Source of the DNA: CAVYVZ01 sp963772065
Lineage (GTDB): Bacteria > Acidobacteriota > Vicinamibacteria > Vicinamibacterales > UBA2999
Length of the DNA stretch: 64,000 nucleotides
Assembly (NCBI GenBank): GCA_963772065.1
Contig: CAVYVZ010000010.1
Location: 248,001-312,000 of the forward strand
Direction of reading: 5' to 3'
Numbering within the stretch: position 1 is the first letter of the stretch; each line of letters starts with the position of its first letter. The notes under the pieces were generated by a model. That model was given only the letters and a program-made list of their open reading frames with translations, was not told where the DNA came from and searched no databases. Below are positions 1 to 7,847 of this stretch, piece by piece. The position numbers were made by a program, and so were the translations under genes.

Positions 1-381
1 GGCACCGTCGAGCTCAGGCCGAACACCGCCAGCGCCGATCCGAATACGTCGGGCAGCTGGGAGGAACGTGTGACCGGCGCGACGCCGTGGGCGACTGCCG
101 CGGCGTACACCCGCCCCGCCGTGGGCCAGCTCGGCACAATGGAGCGAACGGATACGCGTCTTCGCAGCCCCTTCCGCAAGAACGTGGATTTCGTCGCGAA
201 CAAGTCGTTCCACACAGGAGGCTCGACGCGCGCCGATGTGCGGTTCGAGCTGCTCAACCTGACGAACACGCCGAAGTTCCGTGACTACAACTCGTTCCTC
301 GACAACGCGACCTTCGGGCAAATCACTCGACAGTCCGGGTTCTCGCGCATCACGCAGATCAGCCTGCGGTTCTCGTTCTAG
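1..381 (+). CDS. TonB-dependent receptor, C-terminal end (5' part outside window)
   Basis: The frame is open from base 1 and stops at TAG 379-381, leaving about 126 residues. It ends in the aromatic strand ITQISLRFSF, with a terminal Phe as needed for BAM-dependent insertion of outer-membrane barrels. The preceding text (RFELLNLTNTPKF, then a Tyr/Asn-rich turn and FGQIT) resembles the last strands of Oar-like, carboxypeptidase-regulatory TonB receptors that are abundant in Acidobacteriota. These import large nutrients or act as adhesive barrels at the cell surface. The plug and most of the barrel lie upstream of the window, so the substrate cannot be guessed. A strong terminator follows directly. 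Confidence 0.75.
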   Translation, partial: GTVELRPNTASADPNTSGSWEERVTGATPWATAAAYTRPAVGQLGTMERTDTRLRSPFRKNVDFVANKSFHTGGSTRADVRFELLNLTNTPKFRDYNSFLDNATFGQITRQSGFSRITQISLRFSF

Positions 382-420
382 TTCGACGGTTCGTCGGTTC
401 GTCAGTTCGTCAGTTCAGGG
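381..420. repeat. Five degenerate 8-bp tandem units (GTTCGTCR)
   Basis: Units at 381-388, 389-396, 397-404, 405-412 and 413-420 read gttcgacg, gttcgtcg, gttcgtca, gttcgtca, gttcaggg. The first unit begins on the last base of the receptor stop codon and the last runs into the terminator stem. Similar short tandem tracts occur at several other gene borders in this window. Confidence 0.7.
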
Positions 421-447
421 CCGGCCTTCGGGCCGGCCTTCTTTTTT
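417..447 (+). terminator. Intrinsic terminator with C(UUCG)G tetraloop
   Basis: An 8-bp stem GGCCGGCC (419-426) pairs with 431-438 around the ultra-stable loop TTCG (427-430), closed by C-G. CTTTTTT follows at 441-447. It terminates the TonB receptor transcript just before the next gene starts at 453. Confidence 0.9.
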
Positions 448-452
448 GAGAC

Positions 453-2008
453 GTGCGCCGCTCCTTCCCTTTTCTCCTCGCCGGCGCTCTCGCCCTGATC
501 GTTCATGCGCGGACGATTGGCTTCGACTTCGTTCGCGCCGACGACACCGACCTGATCGTCGGGAACCAGGCATTGCTCTCGGATCTGCGGAACGTGCCAG
601 GTGCGTTCACGCGCAGCTACTTCGAGGTCGAAGGCGAGGTCACGCCGGAGAAAACGTATTACCGTCCCGTCGCGATCGCGTCGTTCATGGTCGACGCGGC
701 GCGCGGCGGCGCGAGCCCGCGGCCGTACCACGTCACGAACGTCGTGCTCCACGCGGCCGCCGCCTGCTTGCTGTTGGCGCTCGCCCTTTCCTGGGGGGCG
801 CCCCGATCGGCCGCGCTGGCCGCAGCGCTGGTGTTCGCGGTACATCCGGTCAACGTGCAGGCCGTCGGGTGGATTGCGGGCCGGAACGATCTGCTGCTCG
901 CGGTATTCGGCCTGGTGTCGCTGCTCGGGTGGATGGCGACGGTTCGCCGCGCGAGGGTTCCAGCCATCGCGATCCATGTGGTCGCCTTCGGCCTTGCGCT
1001 GTTCTCGAAGGAAACCGGCCTCTTCCTTCCACCGCTCGCCGTGCTCCACCAGCGTGCGGTGCTTCGCGAGCGCCTAACACGGTTGCAATGGGTCGCCCTC
1101 GGCTGCGACGGTGTCCTGGTTGTCGCGTGGGCGATGCTTCGGGCGCGCGCGCTCTCGGGCATGCCGTCCGAGTTCTCCGCGAAGACGCTTCGTGTCGCTG
1201 TGGACAATCTGCCGCAGTTGCTCGTCCATGCCGGCAAGATGGCCGCGCCTGCACGTTTGAACGTCTCGCCGGCCGTCGATACACCTTCCCTGCTGATCGG
1301 AATGCTGGCCGCGGCCGCCTTCCTTGCGATCGCGTGGCGGATGCCGCGTGGCATGGCGGCGTTCGCGGCGTGCTGGGTCCTCGCGTTCCTCCTCCCGACG
1401 CTCGTCGTCCCTGGACTCCCCGTGTACGAGCACCGCGCGTACCTGCCGCTGATTGGACTCTTCGCGTGGCTGGCCCGTGACGGGTTGGCGGGCAGTGTGG
1501 GGCGCGCCCTCCACTGTGCACCGCGTCGGCGTCGCCACGATCCTTGCGGTCTTCATGGCGCTCACCCAACAACGACAGGAGGTCTTCCGCGATCCGTTCA
1601 CCTACTGGACCGACGGCACGCGCGATGCGCGAGTTCGGGCCGATCGCGCACGTCAACCTGGGACAGCTGCACGAGGCCCAGGGCCGGCCCGCGGATGCGC
1701 GGCGCGAGTACCTCCGCGCGCTGGAGCGCGATCCGAATACGCCGAAGGCCCACAACAATCTCGGCGTGGTGCTCATGGCGCTCGGCGAGCCCGAACTGGC
1801 CGCCGCGCACTTCAAAGAAGAGACCGCGCGCCACCCCTGGAACGCGGACGCATGGTTCAACCTCGCGCTCTGGCACGAGACGCGCGGCGATCGCCATGAG
1901 GCGCGCCGGCTCTACGAACGCGCAATCGCCGAAAACCCGAGCTACCTGCCCGCGTACGACAAACTCGGATTGGCGGCACCTATTGGACGAAGGAATCGAG
2001 CGCCATGA
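453..2008 (+). CDS. Multi-pass membrane protein with C-terminal TPRs (TMTC/GT39-like), frameshifted twice
   Basis: The N-terminal part (453 to about 1500) is a polytopic membrane protein. It has a hydrophobic start (MRRSFPFLLAGALALIVHA), an HPVNVQAVGWIAGRNDLL loop, a FSKETGL motif and VYEHRAYLPLIGL, all characteristic of bacterial TPR-containing, mannosyltransferase-like proteins. The frame then shifts +1 near 1500-1540, where ATILAVFMALTQQRQEVF continues. It shifts +1 again near 1630, where HVNLGQLHEAQGR and two further TPRs continue to the stop at 2008. Both breaks look like single inserted bases. The C-terminal TPRs align with 34-residue spacing (Asn-Leu-Gly at each helix A). The gene ends in a 29-bp convergent overlap with the next gene. 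The glycosyltransferase role is a family inference, and no catalytic DxD was identified. Confidence 0.6.
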
Positions 2009-4499
2009 ACGGACCGCCGACTTGCGTCTCCGCGGGAAGGCGATCGAGCACCTCGGCCACATCCGCTTGTGCGGCCTCATCTTCACCGCGTACGCGGGCC
2101 ACGATGGCCCGGTAGTACAACGTTCCGGCCTCGATGTACCGCCGCTGGCTGAACGAAAGCGCGGACAGATATGGGTCGCGGTCGAGCGGCGCCGATGCAC
2201 GCAGCCTGGCAAAGAACCGGACCAGCGGCATCGACACGAACCACGATCCCTCCTCCGCTCGAGGGGTCCACTGCGTCAGCGGCGACAGATACTCGACGAT
2301 GGGCCGCTGGTCGGTGTTGAGGGCGCCCGGCCCCAGCACGGCACGTCCGTCCGACAGGTTGCCCACGTAGTACGGCAGAACGGCGGCGAGCGTTGCTGCC
2401 TCGGTCGTGCCGGGTACCAGCGTGCGCGCGCCTGAGATCAGCCGCGCCGGATCGAGCCGCATCGGGCTGCTCGACGCAACCAGCCCAACGATCGGTTTGT
2501 TCGAATAGAAGTCCCCCCGCCACAGAACGACGTGCGGAAACACGGCGACGAGCGTCCGCGCAATCACCTCGAAATCGCGCTGGTTGAGTTGAAACAAGGG
2601 AAGCCACTGAACGAACAGTCCACGCGGAGCCAGCCGCGCACGCACCGTCTCGAAGTGCTCGCGCGTGTAGAGCATTCCCGTCCCGGCGTGCCATGGAACG
2701 AAGAGATCCGAAACGATGACGTCGAACGTCTCGTCAGCGGCTGCGAGGTACTGGCGCCCGTCCTCGACGCGGATGTCGACACGCGGATCCGCCGCGAGCC
2801 CTCGAGTCCACGCGCCGAAGTATTCCTGCGATGCGCGCACGACCTCGGGAACGAGCTCGCACACCACGATGTGCTGCACGGGATGCCGGACCGCCTCGCC
2901 AGCCGTGATCCCGGTGCCGAGCCCGAGAAAGAACACACGCTTGGGATCCGGATGCAGCAGGAGCGGCAGCAGCGCCTGGATCCGCTCGCGCTCGATTCGG
3001 TCCACGGTGCCGCCGAGCCAGTAGGAGTTGTTCATCCGAAGCAGGCGCCCGTCGCGGCTCTCGGTCACAGCCACGGTGCCGTGGCTCCCCTCCCACAAGT
3101 CGAGCACGTGTTCGCCGCGGTCGCGATCGAGCCGCAGTCTCGGCAACGTCGTCGATACTCCGACCATCACGATGGCGCCGGCCAGCATCAGGGCCGCGAC
3201 TGGTCGCTGCGCGCGTCCCTGCGGCCGCCAGGCGACCCACACGCCGAGCGCGGGGTACACGGCGCCAATGGCGGCGAAGGTGGTCCACACGCCCAGCGTC
3301 GGAAACAGCGCGAACGTCGTCACGAGCGAACCCAGGATCGCGCCGGCGGTGTTGATCGTCACCAAGCGTCCGACCGTCGCGCCGGCAGCCTCCGGCGCCT
3401 GCGTGAACCGCAGCAGCAACGGAAAGACGAGACCGATGACCAGGCCCACCGCGCCGACGAAGATCGCCGCCATGCCGAACACCTCGGTGACGTAGCCGAT
3501 CCACCCGCCGCTCGCGACCTCGGTGAGGCCGTCCGTGAACGCGATGAAGATGGGTGGCTGAATCGCCACGGCTCCACCACACAGCGCGAGCACGAGCCCG
3601 ATCCATCCAACCGGGTGTCTCCTTATCTGCATTCGCGCCGCGACGAGCGAGGCGAGAGCGAATGCCACGAGCGCGACGACGAGAATCGCGGAGAAGGCGT
3701 AGACCGAGTTGTCGAGCACCTGCGCGAACATCCGCAGCCAGACGACCTCGAGGCCGATCGACAATGCGCCGGAGGCAAAGGCGAGCACCGCCACGAGGCG
3801 TGGAGACAGGTCAACGGAGTCGGCTCGCGCAGCCGGGCGGCGACGGTCGGCGCTCCTGGGAAGGCTTGGCCCGTCTGGTATCGCCGACTGCGCGCGACTG
3901 TTGAGCAGCGCCGCGGCGCCGGCGATCACGTTCGCCGCCACAGCGAGCAGGTAGCCCCCTCGAAAGCCGAGCGTGGGCGGCAGGAGGAATCCGGCCGCGA
4001 ACGCACCCACCGTTGCGCCCAGCGTATTCATGCCGTAGAGCCACGCGCTCGACTGGGTCCGCCCCTCGCGGCCCCTGCGCTGCGCCTGCTGCCCGTGCTG
4101 AACCATGGCGGGCAGCGTCGCTCCCATGAACATCGTCGGCAGGCCGAGCACACCGAGCGCGAGGATTGATTTCACCAGCACCAGCGCGGGAACCGAGCCG
4201 CTGAACTGCCGGTACAACGGGACATAGATCCAGCGGTACGCATCGAGCAGCACGAAAAAGAGAAGCGCGGAAACCGCGACGCCGAGCTCCAGCAGACCAT
4301 AGGTGCGCAGCGGGTTCGACACGCGCGGGGCGAATCGTGCAAAGAGCGCTGCGCCCGCCGCGAGCCCGGCAAAGAACACGGCAAGGTCCACCGCCGCGGC
4401 ATGTGCCGAATTGCCGAACACGATCGCGAGGTCGCGCATCCAGAAGACCTGGTACACGAGCGCCGCGAACCCGGAGAGAAATAGAAGAAGCGATGTCAC
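1980..4499 (-). CDS. Membrane protein fused to spermidine-synthase-like methyltransferase-fold domain
   Basis: This 839-residue protein begins with about 460 residues of MFS-like membrane segments (SGFAALVYQVFWMRDLA, LPTMFMGATLPAMV, YGMNTLGATVGAFAAGF). A soluble Rossmann domain of the spermine/spermidine synthase type follows: FFLGLGTG near residue 524, acidic loop ERxR/CELVPEVV, and DVIVSDLFVP near 596. Such fusions are widespread in Acidobacteriota and other soil bacteria. Most have not been shown to make polyamines, so the substrate is open. The start is GTG 4499-4497, which overlaps the TGA stop of the upstream TPR gene (GTGA), so translation is probably coupled. The 3' end overlaps the convergent gene. 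Arginine decarboxylase at 24.2 kb is the only other polyamine gene in the window. Confidence 0.75.
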   Translation of the reverse strand: MTSLLLFLSGFAALVYQVFWMRDLAIVFGNSAHAAAVDLAVFFAGLAAGAALFARFAPRVSNPLRTYGLLELGVAVSALLFFVLLDAYRWIYVPLYRQFSGSVPALVLVKSILALGVLGLPTMFMGATLPAMVQHGQQAQRRGREGRTQSSAWLYGMNTLGATVGAFAAGFLLPPTLGFRGGYLLAVAANVIAGAAALLNSRAQSAIPDGPSLPRSADRRRPAARADSVDLSPRLVAVLAFASGALSIGLEVVWLRMFAQVLDNSVYAFSAILVVALVAFALASLVAARMQIRRHPVGWIGLVLALCGGAVAIQPPIFIAFTDGLTEVASGGWIGYVTEVFGMAAIFVGAVGLVIGLVFPLLLRFTQAPEAAGATVGRLVTINTAGAILGSLVTTFALFPTLGVWTTFAAIGAVYPALGVWVAWRPQGRAQRPVAALMLAGAIVMVGVSTTLPRLRLDRDRGEHVLDLWEGSHGTVAVTESRDGRLLRMNNSYWLGGTVDRIERERIQALLPLLLHPDPKRVFFLGLGTGITAGEAVRHPVQHIVVCELVPEVVRASQEYFGAWTRGLAADPRVDIRVEDGRQYLAAADETFDVIVSDLFVPWHAGTGMLYTREHFETVRARLAPRGLFVQWLPLFQLNQRDFEVIARTLVAVFPHVVLWRGDFYSNKPIVGLVASSSPMRLDPARLISGARTLVPGTTEAATLAAVLPYYVGNLSDGRAVLGPGALNTDQRPIVEYLSPLTQWTPRAEEGSWFVSMPLVRFFARLRASAPLDRDPYLSALSFSQRRYIEAGTLYYRAIVARVRGEDEAAQADVAEVLDRLPAETQVGGPFMALDSFVQ

Positions 4500-6041
4500 G
4501 CAGGGCGGGCGCGCCCACGCCGGACCAGGAAGACGACCACCAGAAGCATGAGTCCGCCTGCAACGCCCGCCACGCTTCCGGAGAGCTCGCTGCCGGTGGC
4601 CGTGCTCGTTGCCGCGGACCGCGCGCGCTCGAGTCCCTCGCGGGAAAGGCGCCGGTTGCGGGCACGCTCGAGTGCGCCCTCGAACTGCGCGATCGCCTCG
4701 CTGGGACGGCCCGCCTCGAGGAGCATCTCCGCGTGCTGCTCCTGCGCCGGTTTGATGAGAGCTGGCGGACCGATGGAACGCGGCAGCCCACGCTCCTTGC
4801 CGACGGCCTCCGCCAGGAGCGCCAGTGCGCCGTCGACGTCACCGTTCCGTGCCCGGATGGCTGCGCCGATCTGAAGCGTCATGATGTCGAGCAGCGCACG
4901 TCGAGCGGCGTATCGCGGTTGCGCCGCGAGTGCCGCCAGCCTGATGCGCGCGCGATCCGCCAGGCCCGTGTCGCCGCGACGCGCGGCGCTGAAGGCGATT
5001 GCGAAGAGCTCGTCGTAGTTGACGAAGTCCGGGCCTGGCAGCGCAGTCCAGTTCCCTTCTTCGATCGCCAGGCGGCTGCGCAACGTTGCGACGAGCGACA
5101 GCAGCCGCGGGATCCTTCGTCGCGTCCGCTGCCTTCTGCAGCGGCTCCATCGCCCGCCGCGCGTCACTGAAGCGACCGGCCTGCGTGTATTCGTAGACGA
5201 GCCACGAGCGAGGATGGAAATCGGCTGCCGTCACCGGCAGGCCATCCGTGACCACCTTCACGTCGGCGGCGGCGGCCGCCGCCCCGTCCGAGGCAATCGC
5301 GTCATTCCACATTCCGAGCTGAACGAACACGTGCGCGGGCATATGCCGGGCATGGCTCGATTCAGGAACGGCGGACGCGTAGGCACGGGCCGCGTCGAGC
5401 GCCTTCTCCGCGTTGTCAGGATCGTCCCAGGCGTGAATCAGATAGTGGAGCGCGGCGGGATGTCTGGGGTGCTGCTGGAGAATCCGGGCAAAGATCTGCG
5501 CCGCCAGTTGTTGCTCCCGGCTGCCGGCAAGCTGCGGCAGTTCCTCATGCGGAGCATGCGTGGCGCCTGCCAGGCCGCGAGCGCGTGTGGCCATCAGTGC
5601 GAGACCGTGGAAGGCGCTCGCGTCGGCATCGGCTGGATGGCGCGCCGCAAGCTCTCCCATCGCCGACGCGAAAGCCGCGAGCCTCGAGGCGCGATCCCCC
5701 TCACCGAAGAGCGCGTCCAGCGTCCCGAGCCACTGACGATCGCGCTCCGAAGCCGCCGCAAGCGCCCCGCTCCGCCGCATCCGGGCGAGGATCGCCCGTG
5801 CTTCTTCGACGTTCTCGTTTCCCCACAGCAGCTGCTCGTAGCACATCGCCTGGCCCCAGTACGCCATCGCGTTCCGCGGATCGGCGGCCTCAGCGCGCTG
5901 GAAAGCCGCGAGCGCGCGCTCGTACTCGAAGCTGTGCATCCACGCGACACCGGTCGCGACCTCGGCACGCGAGTCGGCGCCGCTTGCCGCCACCGGACAG
6001 GCGAGCATCGCCACGACGACCGCTAAGATGAGCCCGATCAT
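4496..6041 (-). CDS. Exported TPR protein with C-terminal membrane anchor, frameshifted
   Basis: The start ATG at 6041 gives a signal sequence MIGLILAVVVAMLACPVAASGA, possibly a lipoprotein signal (MLAC is a weak lipobox). TPR-like text follows: SFEYERALAAFQRAEAADP, HPADADASAFHGLALMA, HPAALHYLIHAWDDPDNAEKA. This is the Acidobacteriota 'TPR, HAWDDP' type of unknown function. Near 5109-5111 the frame breaks. Removing one base of the GGG run restores SLVATLRSRLAIEEG and the rest of the protein, including QFEGALERARNR and a final membrane helix (GLMLLVVVFLVRR). The gene is divergent from the VWFA gene, with only 24 bp between the starts. Its TGA overlaps the GTG of the spermidine-synthase-like gene, which suggests one operon. 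Confidence 0.65.
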
Positions 6042-6061
6042 GCAGTTAGCCGGCCTGAGAT

Positions 6062-6067
6062 TATAAT
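6062..6067 (+). promoter_or_regulatory. Candidate -10 box TATAAT, possible leaderless promoter
   Basis: A perfect TATAAT lies at 6062-6067 in the 24-bp gap between divergent starts. It overlaps the ATG at 6066, so a transcript from it would begin near 6074, exactly at the second in-frame ATG (6075). This would be a leaderless mRNA. No convincing -35 box is visible, and no Shine-Dalgarno precedes either ATG. Confidence 0.4.
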
Positions 6068-7311
6068 GCGCAGCATGCCGAGGATTCTGGCGCTGGCGGC
6101 GCTGCTCGTCGCAGCCGCGGCCGCGGTGTCGTCGCAGGAGCAGGCGCCGAAGCCGACATTCTCCGTGGCGGTCACGCTCGTGACCACAGACGTCATCGTG
6201 CGCGACGCCTCCGGCCAGTTCGTCGCGGACCTGAAGAAAGACGACTTCGAAGTTCTCGAGGACGGCCAGAAACAGGAGTTGTCCTCATTCGTCCTCGTGC
6301 ACGGAGGCCGCACGTTCAACATCGCGGCGCCCGCCGCCGCCGCGGCGCCGGAAGGCATCGTGCTTCCGGGCCGCCGGCCCGCGGCCGACGAAGCCGGGCG
6401 TGTCCTGCTGGTGTTCGTGGACGATGCGCACCTCGAGCCGCTGAACTCGCATCACGTGCGGGTCTTCCTCAAGAAGCTGACGACGACGCTCGCGCACGAC
6501 GGCGATCTCGTCTCGCTCGTCACGACCGGCACGTCCTCGGTGTCCGTGCCGCTCACCTACGACCGCAAGATGATCGACGCGGCGATCGACAAGGTGACCG
6601 GCAACGGCCTGACGTTCCTCGACATCACGCAGCTCAGCGAGGGGCCGTCCGGGCCGGCCAACCTGCGGCAGCGCGCGGCCAACGCGTTCGCAACCGCCTA
6701 TCAGGCCATCAACGAGCTCGAGCGCGTGAAGAACAAGCGCAAGGCGGTGATCTGGGTCAGCCAGGGCTACGACTTCAACCCCTTCGAAGGGGCGCGGCGC
6801 GGCAAGGATCGCGTCTTCGGGGGACGCTACGGCTCGCCCACACGCGAGATGATCGCCGACGAGGAGAATCCGTTCTTTCGATCGGCGAACGTGTTCGCGG
6901 AGGCCGACCTCTTCGCGCAGCTCCGTGAGGTTACGCGCGCGGCGAATCGCGCAAACGCCACGCTGTTCACCATCGACCCGCGAGGCCTCGTCGGCACCAC
7001 CGATGCCGGCCAGCAGATCGACCAGGACGAATGGATCACGCACATACAGAAGACGAACGGCAGCATGCGAACGCTCGCCGAAGACACGGGGGGCTTTGCC
7101 GTCCTCAACAGCAATGACTTCGATCCGGCGCTCAAGCGGATCGACGCCGAGACGAGCGACTACTACGTCCTCGGCTACTACTCGTCGAACCGGGATCAGA
7201 CGAAGCGGGTCCGCGAGCTCGATGTCAAAGTCCGCCGCCCGGACGTGAAGATCTTCTCCCGGCGGGCACTACTCGCTCCGTCCCACACAGCCGCTTCCCT
7301 CGTCGAGATGA
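6066..7311 (+). CDS. VWFA-related acidobacterial protein (TIGR03436-like), frameshifted near its end
   Basis: A secreted or periplasmic protein with signal peptide MPRILALAALLVAAAAAVSSQ (second ATG at 6075). The family pattern follows: FSVAVTLVTTDVIVRDASGQFV, DFEVLEDGQKQELSSF, a von Willebrand A fold with LLVFVDDAHLEPLN and AVIWVSQGYDF, and the terminal SDYYVLGYYSSN. Members are expanded in Acidobacteriota and their role is unknown. The frame as given runs on into the redoxin gene. Removing one G from the GGG at 7264-7266 instead yields HYSLRPTQPLPSSR and a TGA at 7309-7311. This matches the usual ending and creates an ATGA overlap with the redoxin start at 7308. I therefore split the two genes. 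Start 6066 is the longest form, and 6075 is equally likely. Confidence 0.7.
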
Positions 7312-7847
7312 TGCTCGCGCTGCTGGCGTTCTTGCTGGCGGGGCCCGAGGGTTTGGCGCTGCAGACCCTCGATGGCCAGGAGGTCGACCCGTTCGCTGGA
7401 CGTCAGCTCGCCACGGTCTTTGTGTTCGTGCGCCCGGAGTGCCCCGTATCCGGCCGCTACGCGCCCGAGCTGAATCGTCTCCACGACGAGTACGCACCGC
7501 GCAACATTCGGATGTGGCTGGTGTATCCCGGGCGTGACGACGAAGAGGCGACAATCCGCGCGCACTACGAGGAGCATGAACTGCGAGCGCCCGCGCTTCT
7601 CGATCCGGCGTTCCGCCTCGCGGATTTCGCCGGCGCAACCGTCACGCCGGAGGCGGTCGTGTTCGCGTCCGATAGCCGCGTCGTCTATCGGGGCCGCGTC
7701 GACGATCGCGCCGTGCGTTTGGATCTGTGGCGACCGTTGGCGCGAACGCGGGACCTGGCCGGGGTGCTCGATCGCATCGTTCGCGGCGAGCGCGTGTCGC
7801 CAATTACGACTCAGGCCGTCGGGTGCTACATAAAGCCTGTCTCGTAG
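7308..7847 (+). CDS. Exported redoxin-domain protein (thioredoxin-like), partner of the downstream monooxygenase
   Basis: About 180 residues with a signal sequence MMLALLAFLLAGPEGLA and a thioredoxin-like fold: VFVFVRPECPVSGRYAPELN, where the redox motif is reduced to a single Cys in ECPVS. VVFASDSRVVYRGRVDDR and the family-typical tail TTQAVGCYIKP follow. Proteins with this tail habitually sit directly upstream of genes for cytochrome c/ascorbate-dependent monooxygenase-like proteins, as here. The start ATG at 7308 overlaps the reconstructed VWFA stop (ATGA). The end overlaps the next start by 25 bases. In the raw sequence the gene is fused in frame to VWFA, which I read as an indel artefact. 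Confidence 0.65.
   Translation: MMLALLAFLLAGPEGLALQTLDGQEVDPFAGRQLATVFVFVRPECPVSGRYAPELNRLHDEYAPRNIRMWLVYPGRDDEEATIRAHYEEHELRAPALLDPAFRLADFAGATVTPEAVVFASDSRVVYRGRVDDRAVRLDLWRPLARTRDLAGVLDRIVRGERVSPITTQAVGCYIKPVS

Noticed and set aside
402..1049. Arg-rich minus-strand frames opposite real genes (here and throughout)
   Set aside because: Such long antisense frames are expected in GC-rich coding DNA. They lack starts with ribosome sites and show no domain motifs.
6066..7847. In-frame fusion of a VWFA protein with a redoxin domain
   Set aside because: Deleting one G at 7264-7266 restores the usual VWFA ending (HYSLRP...) with a TGA that overlaps a redoxin ATG as ATGA. An indel explains the fusion better than a new domain architecture.
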